Assembly: GCA_017880745.1 (NCBI GenBank)
Contig: JADGRR010000053.1
Coordinates: forward strand, 1 to 11,435
Direction of reading: 5' to 3'
DNA length: 11,435 nucleotides
Origin: Burkholderiales bacterium
Lineage (GTDB): Bacteria > Pseudomonadota > Gammaproteobacteria > Burkholderiales > SG8-39
A model generated the notes under the pieces. The model was not told the origin of the DNA and made no database searches. It worked only from the letters and a program-made list of their open reading frames with translations. Shown one piece after another: positions 7,208 through 11,435 of this stretch. Position numbers and translations under genes: made by a program. Position 1 is the first letter of the stretch. Every line of letters starts with the position of its first letter.

Positions 7208-8212
7208 TCAACCCTCTTTGATCCACTGCGCGGCATCGAGCGCGTAATAAGTCAGAATGCCGTCGGCGCCGGCGCGCTTGAAGGCGAGCAGTGCTTCCAT
7301 GGCGCAGATTTTCTCGTTGATCCAGCCGTTCATTCCGGCCGCCTTGAGCATGGCGTACTCGCCGCTCACCTGATAGACGAAAGTCGGCGCCTTGAACTCG
7401 TCCTTCACCCGTCGCACGATGTCCAGATAGGGCATTCCCGGTTTCACCATCACCATGTCGGCGCCTTCCTGCAGGTCCAGTCCCACTTCCCATAGCGCCT
7501 CATCGGAATTTGCAGGGTCCATCTGGTAGGTGAGTTTATTGCCTTTGCCCAGGTTGGCTGCCGAGCCGACCGCGTCGCGAAACGGACCATAATAGCCGGA
7601 CGCGTACTTGGCCGAGTAAGCCATGATGCGCGTGTGGATGAAGCGTCCCTTGTCCAAGGCGGCGCGGATGCGGCCAATGCGCCCGTCCATCATGTCCGAG
7701 GGGGCAACGATATCCACCCCCGCTGCGGCTTGGGTAAGCGCTTGCTTTTCCAGAATGCCAAGTGTGGTGTCATTGACGATGTAGCCGCTCGCATCGATTA
7801 CGCCGTCCTGGCCATGGCTGGTATAGGGGTCGAGCGCGACGTCGCACATTACCCCGAGCTGGGGAAATTCCTTCTTCAATTGGGCCACTACGCGCGGGAC
7901 CAGGCCTTTCGGATTCGTTGCCTCCTTGCCGTCCAAGGTTTTGAGCTTGGCGTCGATCACAGGGAACAGGGCCATCACCGGGACCTTGAGTTTCAGGCAG
8001 CGCTCGGCCACAGGCAGAAGCTTGTCCAAGGTCATACGCTCTACCCCTGGCATCGAGGGCACCGGCTGGGTCTTCTTGGAGCCCTCCATCACAAATACGG
8101 GATAGATCAAGTCGTTGGTAGTGAGCACATGCTCTCGCATCAAACGGCGTGTGAAGTCGTCGCGTCGCATGCGGCGCATACGCACCGCGGGAAAATTACC
8201 GTAGATATTCAT
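7208..8212 (-). CDS. hemB: Porphobilinogen synthase (delta-aminolevulinic acid dehydratase)
   Basis: This cytosolic enzyme condenses two molecules of 5-aminolevulinate to porphobilinogen, the first common pyrrole of heme and other tetrapyrroles. The 334-residue length is normal. The two Schiff-base lysines are visible: Lys202 in AYSAKYASGYYGPFRDA and Lys257 in VKPGMPYLD. The metal-site stretch CDVALDPYTSHGQDG (about 123-136) has Ala, Asp and Asp where zinc enzymes have three cysteines, so this is the magnesium-responsive, zinc-independent type. The flap arginines and the APSDMMDGRIGRIR motif are present. ATG at 8210-8212 has AGGGG a few bases upstream, and a promoter can be read at 8232-8260. 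Downstream neighbours are the tandem repeats and the convergent VOC gene. In this location hemB beside engB is a betaproteobacterial arrangement. Confidence 0.97.
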   Translation of the reverse strand: MNIYGNFPAVRMRRMRRDDFTRRLMREHVLTTNDLIYPVFVMEGSKKTQPVPSMPGVERMTLDKLLPVAERCLKLKVPVMALFPVIDAKLKTLDGKEATNPKGLVPRVVAQLKKEFPQLGVMCDVALDPYTSHGQDGVIDASGYIVNDTTLGILEKQALTQAAAGVDIVAPSDMMDGRIGRIRAALDKGRFIHTRIMAYSAKYASGYYGPFRDAVGSAANLGKGNKLTYQMDPANSDEALWEVGLDLQEGADMVMVKPGMPYLDIVRRVKDEFKAPTFVYQVSGEYAMLKAAGMNGWINEKICAMEALLAFKRAGADGILTYYALDAAQWIKEG

Positions 8213-8231
8213 GTTGCCCCTAATCTTCGCA

Positions 8232-8260
8232 ATTAATCAATATGTTAGAAAAAAAGTCAA
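8232..8260 (-). promoter_or_regulatory. Likely sigma70-type promoter of hemB
   Basis: Reading the minus strand, TTGACT (8255-8260, five of six consensus bases) is followed after exactly 17 bases by ATTAAT (8232-8237, four of six). Transcription would start near 8225, giving a short leader of about 13 bases holding the AGGGG ribosome site. Directly upstream lies an 11-base palindrome TCCTGTCAGGA (8262-8272) and then TTCCGGAA (8274-8281), which could be regulator sites. Confidence 0.6.
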
Positions 8261-8289
8261 TTCCTGTCAGGAGTTCCGGAAACTTTTTC

Positions 8290-8302
8290 AATGATTCTCA
8301 AT
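8290..8302. promoter_or_regulatory. Fur-box-like element between hemB and the sRNA candidate
   Basis: On the minus strand this reads ATTGAGAATCATT, which agrees at 11 of 13 positions with the centre (AATGATAATCATT) of the classical 19-base Fur consensus; over the full 19 bases I count about 12 matches. It lies some 10-20 bases before the likely 5' end of the sRNA candidate, a place where a repressor would act on it, and about 30 bases upstream of the hemB -35 element. This is a by-eye match in a locally A+T-rich stretch, so chance similarity is possible. Confidence 0.3.
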
Positions 8303-8312
8303 CTTACTGACA

Positions 8313-8419
8313 GATGGCTACGGTCATCTCCCGCTTCTCCTCCCTGAGCGGGTGCCTTAATCCTATTTAAGGCGTTCTCGCCCCCGGTTTCATCCCCTTT
8401 GGCCGGGGGCTTTTTTTTT
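8313..8419 (+). ncRNA. Candidate trans-acting small RNA (four hairpins, C-rich loops, U9 terminator)
   Basis: No gene is predicted here, yet four hairpins follow each other almost without gaps. H1 (8313-8328) is GATGGC/GTCATC closed by a UACG tetraloop on a C-G pair, a very stable loop type. H2 is CCCGCT (8330-8335) with AGCGGG (8347-8352), showing the loop UCUCCUCCCUG. H3 is GCCTTAA (8354-8360) with TTAAGGC (8367-8373) and loop UCCUAU. H4 is GCCCCCGG (8380-8387) with CCGGGGGC (8403-8410), followed by nine T, a classic terminator. The RNA would be about 107 bases long. It runs divergently from hemB and converges on ysxC, overlapping that gene's 3' end by 30 bases. E. coli Spot 42 sits in the same relation to engB. 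A U-rich 3' end and C-rich loops suit Hfq-dependent pairing with ribosome sites. The exact 5' end and the promoter are not settled. Confidence 0.65.
8380..8419 (+). terminator. Strong rho-independent terminator (3' end of the sRNA candidate)
   Basis: An 8-bp G+C-only stem (8380-8387 with 8403-8410) with a 15-base loop is followed at once by T9 (8411-8419). The orientation is plus, opposite to both flanking genes, so it does not end either hemB or ysxC and must serve a plus-strand transcript. The ysxC stop codon (8390-8392) lies in its loop. On the minus strand the same DNA encodes the KKKAPGQRG tail of YsxC. Confidence 0.85.
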
Positions 8420-9025
8420 GGCGCTCTCGCTCTTGATGCCCAACCAACCCCCGATTATCTCCTCAGCCTCTTCCATGCCTTGTTTCTTGGAACTGGAAAA
8501 AAGCTGCGCCGTGTAATTGTTCGCGTAGTTGCGCAGCTCGGCCCGCGCCTCGCGCAGCGTCTTTTGCGCCTCCTGCCGCGACAGCTTGTCCGACTTCGAC
8601 AATAACACGTGCACCGGCTTGCCCGTGGACGCGAACCAGTTCAGCATCTGGCAGTCGAGCGGCGTGAGAGGATGGCGCGCATCCATGATCAGCACCATGC
8701 CGAACAGCGAAGCACGCGTCTGCAAATAAGTCGACAGCAGTTGCTCCCAATGCGCGCGCAGCTCGCGCTGCACCTTGGCGTAGCCGTAACCCGGCAGATC
8801 GACCAGGAAAGCGCCGCCCGGGAGGCTGAAAAAATTGATCTGCTGGGTGCGCCCGGGCGTCTTGCTCACGAAAGCCAGGCGGTTATGGTCGACGAGCGTG
8901 TTGATCGCGCTGGATTTGCCGGCGTTGGAGCGTCCGGCAAAGGCAATCTCGGCTCCCAAGGGCGGCGGCAGATCGCTGAGGTGGTGTGCGGTGATGTAGA
9001 ACGTGGCGCCGCGGAACAACGACAT
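8390..9025 (-). CDS. ysxC: Ribosome biogenesis GTP-binding protein YsxC/EngB
   Basis: This is an essential-type cytosolic GTPase of the TrmE-Era-EngA-YihA group, needed for late assembly of the large ribosomal subunit. The GTPase motifs are all visible in its 211 residues: G1 GRSNAGKS (31-38), G2 TPGRTQ (56-61), G3 DLPGYGYA (76-83), G4 SKSDK (143-147) and a G5-like SSSKK (about 176-180). The start MSLFRGATFYITAHHLSDLP matches the usual betaproteobacterial N terminus, though no clear Shine-Dalgarno lies before it. The last residues, a lysine-rich tail, are encoded by the DNA of the oppositely oriented U9 terminator, so the sRNA candidate is antisense to the 3' end of this mRNA. The gene is divergent from the cytochrome gene (78-base gap). 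Confidence 0.96.
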   Translation of the reverse strand: MSLFRGATFYITAHHLSDLPPPLGAEIAFAGRSNAGKSSAINTLVDHNRLAFVSKTPGRTQQINFFSLPGGAFLVDLPGYGYAKVQRELRAHWEQLLSTYLQTRASLFGMVLIMDARHPLTPLDCQMLNWFASTGKPVHVLLSKSDKLSRQEAQKTLREARAELRNYANNYTAQLFSSSKKQGMEEAEEIIGGWLGIKSESAKKKAPGQRG

Positions 9026-9057
9026 GGCAGTACAGGCTCAAGTGCTCGAAAGTCGGA

Positions 9058-9063
9058 TAGAAT
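9058..9063 (+). promoter_or_regulatory. Likely -10 element of the cytochrome c4-like gene
   Basis: TAGAAT matches five of six TATAAT bases and lies 40 bases before the cytochrome ATG. No convincing -35 is found at 15-18 bases upstream. A strong GAGGAG ribosome site precedes the ATG at 9104. Confidence 0.4.
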
Positions 9064-9103
9064 ATCAGCTTTTCAAATACACCCTGCTTCGAGGAGCACA
9101 AGC

Positions 9104-9733
9104 ATGAAACGCATCCTGGCGCTCGCTGCTACGTTGGCTGCGGTAGCAGCGGTCGCCGCCGAGCCTCCGTTCAAAGGGGATGCCGCCAAGGCGCAAGCCA
9201 TGGTCAATCAGGTCTGCGCCGCCTGTCACGCCAGTGATGGCAACAGCCAGATCGCGGTCAACCCCAAGCTGGCCGGTCAGTTTCCTGAGTACCTGTACAA
9301 ACAACTCACAAACTTCAAACCGGCGGCAGGCAAGAAAGCGCAACGCGAGAACCCGGTGATGGCTGGCATGGTGGCCAGCCTGTCGCCCGAGGATATGCGC
9401 AATCTCGCCGCCTATTTCGCTGTCCAGGCGGCCAAACCGGGCGCGGCGAAGAGCAAAGATCTGGTTGCGCTGGGACAGAAGATTTACCGCGGCGGCATCG
9501 CGAGCAAGGGTGTCGCAGCCTGCGCTTCCTGCCACGGGCCCAACGCCGCCGGTATGCCGGCGCAGTATCCGCGCCTGTCCGGTCAGCACGCCGAGTATAT
9601 CGAAGTGCAGTTGAAAGCATTCCGTTCCGGCGAGCGCGCCAACGATCCCAATGGCAGCATGCGCGGCGTGGCGGGCAGACTCTCTGACCGCGAGATCCAG
9701 GCGGCCGCGGATTACATCGCCGGTCTGCGTTAA
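9104..9733 (+). CDS. Periplasmic diheme cytochrome c (cytochrome c4-like)
   Basis: This encodes a secreted two-heme cytochrome c that carries electrons in the periplasm, in the c4 family often between the bc1 complex and terminal oxidases. Of its 209 residues the first about 19 form a Sec signal peptide (MKRILALAATLAAVAAVAA, cleavage before EPPF). Two similar halves each have a heme site: CAACH at 38-42 and CASCH at 140-144. Likely sixth ligands are Met86 or Met89 in NPVMAGMVASLS and Met186 in GSMRGVAGRLS. Repeated LAGQFPEYLYKQL and LSGQHAEYIEVQL show the internal duplication. A longer frame extends upstream to 8609, but GAGGAG just before ATG 9104 and the signal peptide fix this start. The c4-engB-hemB order supports a betaproteobacterial host. 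A short GC hairpin with T5 follows the stop. Confidence 0.94.
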   Translation: MKRILALAATLAAVAAVAAEPPFKGDAAKAQAMVNQVCAACHASDGNSQIAVNPKLAGQFPEYLYKQLTNFKPAAGKKAQRENPVMAGMVASLSPEDMRNLAAYFAVQAAKPGAAKSKDLVALGQKIYRGGIASKGVAACASCHGPNAAGMPAQYPRLSGQHAEYIEVQLKAFRSGERANDPNGSMRGVAGRLSDREIQAAADYIAGLR

Positions 9734-9755
9734 GCGCCATACTTTCTGCCAAATC

Positions 9756-9772
9756 GGGCGCAAGCCCTTTTT
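9756..9772 (+). terminator. Short rho-independent terminator after the cytochrome gene
   Basis: GGGC (9756-9759) pairs with GCCC (9764-9767) around a GCAA tetraloop of the stable GNRA type, followed by T5 (9768-9772). It begins 22 bases past the cytochrome stop. The stem is only 4 bp, so efficiency may be moderate. Confidence 0.55.
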
Positions 9773-9835
9773 GTCATTTGTGGACGCCGATCGTGTATGT
9801 CTCGCTTGGCGCAGGAAAGATTGCGTTTATCGATG

Positions 9836-9872
9836 GATAGCGCCTATCGATGAGCATCATCGCGGCGCTATC
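9836..9872 (+). other. Interrupted 14-bp inverted repeat upstream of the lipoprotein gene
   Basis: GATAGCGCC (9836-9844) pairs with GGCGCTATC (9864-9872), and inside it CGATG (9848-9852) pairs with CATCG (9858-9862) around AGCAT. Only small bulges interrupt it. No T run follows on the plus strand, so it does not look like a terminator. It lies between the cytochrome terminator and the lipoprotein promoter region. It may be an operator, a palindromic repeat element or an RNA structure; the function is unknown. Confidence 0.5.
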
Positions 9873-9899
9873 GCACCCGGTCCGGCCGAATGTCGCCGG

Positions 9900-9939
9900 C
9901 GCTGGAATAAACCCCGCCGCACGGCTGTTTAATCCAGCG
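9900..9939 (+). promoter_or_regulatory. Dyad overlapping an ECF-type promoter candidate
   Basis: CGCTGGAATAAA (9900-9911) and TTTAATCCAGCG (9928-9939) are reverse complements but for one A-A mismatch, with a G+C-rich centre. The left arm holds GGAATAAAC, like the -35 box of many ECF sigma promoters. After 16 bases from GGAAT follows CTGTTTAA (9925-9932), a plausible -10. It lies 30 bases before the lipoprotein ATG, so autoregulation by the downstream ECF sigma factor is a reasonable guess. The dyad is seen; the promoter is inferred. Confidence 0.45.
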
Positions 9940-9968
9940 TAACACCCCAAATCCAACAGGAGAACAGC

Positions 9969-10346
9969 ATGATCAAGGCACTTGCAGCAGTATTACTTAT
10001 GGCAGCACTCGGCGCCTGCGCGAGCATGGGCGGCGCGCCGATGGCGGCACGGTTCGACGGCGGAAAGCTGGTCAATTCGGCAGGCATGACGCTGTACACG
10101 TTCGACAAGGATGCAGCCGGCAGCGGCAAGAGCACTTGCAATGGGCCGTGCGCCGTGAACTGGCCGCCGCTCAGGGCAGCCGACACGGACCGCGCATCGG
10201 GCGACTGGTCTGTCGTCACCCGCGACGACGGCTCGAAGCAATGGGCTTACAGAGGCAAGCCGGTTTACCTCTGGACCAAGGATCAGAAACCTGGCGACAA
10301 GACCGGCGACGGCGTCAACAAGGTCTGGCACATCGTCGCGCAATAA
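9969..10346 (+). CDS. Small lipoprotein with paired YxFxxD/YxWxxD motifs (COG4315-like)
   Basis: This is a 125-residue predicted lipoprotein of a widespread family of unknown function. The N terminus is a signal peptide with lipobox LGAC, putting the acylated cysteine at 17. The mature part carries the family hallmarks: LVNSAGMTLYTFDKD (YTFDKD at 43-48), a CNGPCAVNWPPL segment with two close cysteines (57-68) and a second half with WAYRGKPVYLWTKDQKPGD (YLWTKD at 100-105). A good AGGAG precedes ATG 9969. It is followed 24 bases later by an ECF sigma factor gene and then its anti-sigma factor, so it may be a target or part of that envelope-response system. The two cysteines could bind metal or form a disulfide; this is speculation. 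The exact biochemical role is unknown for the family. Confidence 0.88.
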   Translation: MIKALAAVLLMAALGACASMGGAPMAARFDGGKLVNSAGMTLYTFDKDAAGSGKSTCNGPCAVNWPPLRAADTDRASGDWSVVTRDDGSKQWAYRGKPVYLWTKDQKPGDKTGDGVNKVWHIVAQ

Positions 10347-10355
10347 GCTCGGCAT

Positions 10356-10364
10356 TGCTATGAT
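10356..10364 (+). promoter_or_regulatory. Extended -10 promoter element before the sigma factor gene
   Basis: TGCTATGAT fits the extended -10 pattern TGnTATAAT with one mismatch. Its last base is six bases before the sigma ATG at 10371, so a transcript would start at or next to the A of the start codon and be leaderless. No Shine-Dalgarno is visible before this ATG, which fits. No -35 is evident, as is common for extended -10 promoters. Confidence 0.45.
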
Positions 10365-10370
10365 GCGGTA

Positions 10371-10865
10371 ATGGAACGCGCAGAGATCGCAGCGCACATC
10401 CCCCGTCTGCGGCGTTATGCACGCGCTCTGGCGGGGGACAGTCATCGGGCCGACGACCTGGTGCAGGATACGCTCGAGCGGGCGCTGACCAAATTTCATC
10501 TATGGCGCCCCGACAGCGATTTGCGCGCCTGGATGTTCTCGATCATGCACAACGTTTTCATCAACCAACTGAAAGCGCGGCGCGAACTATCGCTGGATGA
10601 AACCGCCGAGGCCGCGCTGGAGAGTGCGCCGCAATCCGACCCGCTCGAACTGCGCGACCTCGATGCGGCGCTCAGACGCCTGCCCGCGGAGCAGCGCGAA
10701 GTGCTGCTGCTGGTGGGACTGGAGCAGCTTAGCTATGCCGAGGCGAGCCAGGCGCTGAGCGTGCCGGTCGGCACGGTGATGTCGCGCCTGTCACGCGGGC
10801 GCGAGCGCCTGCGTGCCGTGATGTCGGGCACTGCCACGGTAACAAGTCTTAAAGTAGTGAAATGA
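10371..10865 (+). CDS. ECF-subfamily RNA polymerase sigma factor
   Basis: This is a 164-residue group 4 (ECF) sigma factor that directs RNA polymerase to a small set of stress or envelope genes. Region 2 spans about residues 9-72, with the core-binding and -10-reading stretch HRADDLVQDTLERAL (25-39) and LRAWMFSIMHNVFINQLK (51-68). Region 4 spans about 98-148, with LPAEQREVLLLVGLEQLSY and the helix-turn-helix YAEASQALSVPVGTVMSRLSR that reads the -35 box. No region 1 or 3 is present, as expected. It overlaps the next gene by four bases (ATGA), which couples production of sigma and anti-sigma. The lipoprotein gene upstream may share the mRNA, though an extended -10 lies in the gap. The target promoter could be the GGAATAAAC-type site upstream of the lipoprotein. 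Confidence 0.94.
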   Translation: MERAEIAAHIPRLRRYARALAGDSHRADDLVQDTLERALTKFHLWRPDSDLRAWMFSIMHNVFINQLKARRELSLDETAEAALESAPQSDPLELRDLDAALRRLPAEQREVLLLVGLEQLSYAEASQALSVPVGTVMSRLSRGRERLRAVMSGTATVTSLKVVK

Positions 10866-11435
10866 GCAATCTCACCGAAACCGACCTGCACGCTTATACC
10901 GATGGGCAGCTGGATGACTCGCGCCGCGTAAAGGTGCAAGCTCATCTCGCCCACGACCCGGCGGCGACCGAGAGCGTGCGTGTCTGGCGCGAGCAGAACG
11001 AGGCGCTGCGCGCGCTTTACAACCCGGTACTGAACGAGCCGATACCGCAATGGCTGCTCGCCGCGCGCGTGCCGCGGCGGCGCTGGCCACCACTTGCCCT
11101 CGCCGCGGGGGCGATGGGCCTGAGCTTCGCGCTGGGCTGGGTATCGCAGTCCTATCGAACCGATCGGTTTGTCGAGGCCGCGGCACTGCCGCGGCGGGCC
11201 GCAGTTGCGTACGCCGTGTATGCGCCCGAGGTGCGGCACCCGGTCGAGGTCGGCGCCGATCAACAGGATCACCTGGTGAAATGGCTGTCCAAGCGCCTGG
11301 GGCACGATCTGAAGGTGCCGCTGCTGACGCAGCAGGGCTTCGAACTGGTGGGCGGGCGGCTATTGCCCGGGGGCACGGGACCGGTGGCACAGTTCATGTA
11401 TCAGGACGCCAGGGGCCAGCGCATCACGCTGTACG
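10862..11435 (+). CDS. Transmembrane anti-sigma factor (partial, cut at window end)
   Basis: This is the membrane regulator that would hold the preceding ECF sigma factor inactive. ATG at 10862 overlaps the sigma stop codon (ATGA). The frame stays open to the window edge, giving 191 residues so far. The N-terminal cytosolic part, MSNLTETDLHAYTDGQLDDSRRVKVQAHL onward, is the usual sigma-binding helical domain. The HxxxCxxC zinc motif is missing: this region has no cysteine at all, so it is a zinc-free version and unlikely to sense redox through that motif. One membrane segment covers about residues 76-94 (PLALAAGAMGLSFALGWV). The periplasmic part ends in HDLKVPLLTQQGFELVGGRLLPG and AQFMYQDARGQRITLY, as in the COG5662 transmembrane regulators. 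The signal it senses is unknown. Confidence 0.87.
   Translation, partial: MSNLTETDLHAYTDGQLDDSRRVKVQAHLAHDPAATESVRVWREQNEALRALYNPVLNEPIPQWLLAARVPRRRWPPLALAAGAMGLSFALGWVSQSYRTDRFVEAAALPRRAAVAYAVYAPEVRHPVEVGADQQDHLVKWLSKRLGHDLKVPLLTQQGFELVGGRLLPGGTGPVAQFMYQDARGQRITLY

Noticed and set aside
7023..7493. Minus-strand frame with repeated SAGGPDLRSPTT peptide
   Set aside because: The peptide repeat is only the 36-bp DNA repeat read in frame, and the rest overlaps hemB in another frame.
8278..8310. ECF/sigmaE-like promoter (GGAAACTT with ACTGA) for the sRNA candidate, by analogy with ErsA
   Set aside because: The -35-like box has an extra base and the gap to the -10-like box is about 20 bases, too long for this promoter class.
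8609..9733. Long upstream extension (374 codons) of the cytochrome gene
   Set aside because: The extension is antisense to ysxC. A signal peptide and GAGGAG ribosome site place the true start at 9104.

Overview
The window is G+C-rich chromosomal DNA, most likely from a betaproteobacterium. The best clue is the block hemB - ysxC/engB - diheme cytochrome c4-type gene, an arrangement I know from that class. The proteins also read as betaproteobacterial: a LivH/LivM pair followed by a GMC flavoprotein, a PIG3-type quinone oxidoreductase, an M20 amidohydrolase and an ECF sigma/anti-sigma pair. I ran no database search, so the taxonomy is inferred. No insertion sequence, phage gene, tRNA, rRNA or CRISPR array was seen.

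Layout: (1) 1-3500, plus strand: two branched-chain-amino-acid-type ABC permeases (livH-like, livM-like) run with tiny gaps into a GMC oxidoreductase, so uptake and oxidation of one substrate may be coupled. (2) 3501-3719: convergent spacer with three inverted repeats, one a perfect 22-bp palindrome. (3) 3720-6010, minus strand: a PIG3-type quinone oxidoreductase preceded by an M20 amidohydrolase. (4) 6115-6985, plus strand: a glyoxalase-like VOC protein, divergent from the amidohydrolase. (5) 6986-7207: convergent spacer with a 36-bp tandem repeat ending in a possible terminator. (6) 7208-8212, minus strand: hemB, with a readable promoter. (7) 8213-8419: a spacer that appears to hold an undescribed small RNA on the plus strand. 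It consists of four consecutive hairpins, the first with a cUACGg tetraloop, the second showing a CCUCCC anti-Shine-Dalgarno loop, and the last a strong U9 terminator overlapping the 3' end of ysxC. (8) 8390-9025, minus strand: the GTPase gene ysxC/engB. (9) 9104-9733, plus strand: a cytochrome c4-like diheme protein. (10) 9969-11435, plus strand: a small YxWxxD-type lipoprotein, an ECF sigma factor and its overlapping membrane anti-sigma factor, which is cut by the window edge.

The most interesting item is the sRNA candidate. Its position, convergent on engB, matches that of Spot 42 in E. coli and, as I recall, ErsA in Pseudomonas. The hemB/sRNA spacer also holds a Fur-box-like element and short palindromes, so heme synthesis and a C-rich riboregulator could share control. 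The lipoprotein-sigma-anti-sigma unit has its own possible regulatory elements: a dyad around an ECF-like promoter, and an extended -10 element placed so that the sigma mRNA might be leaderless.
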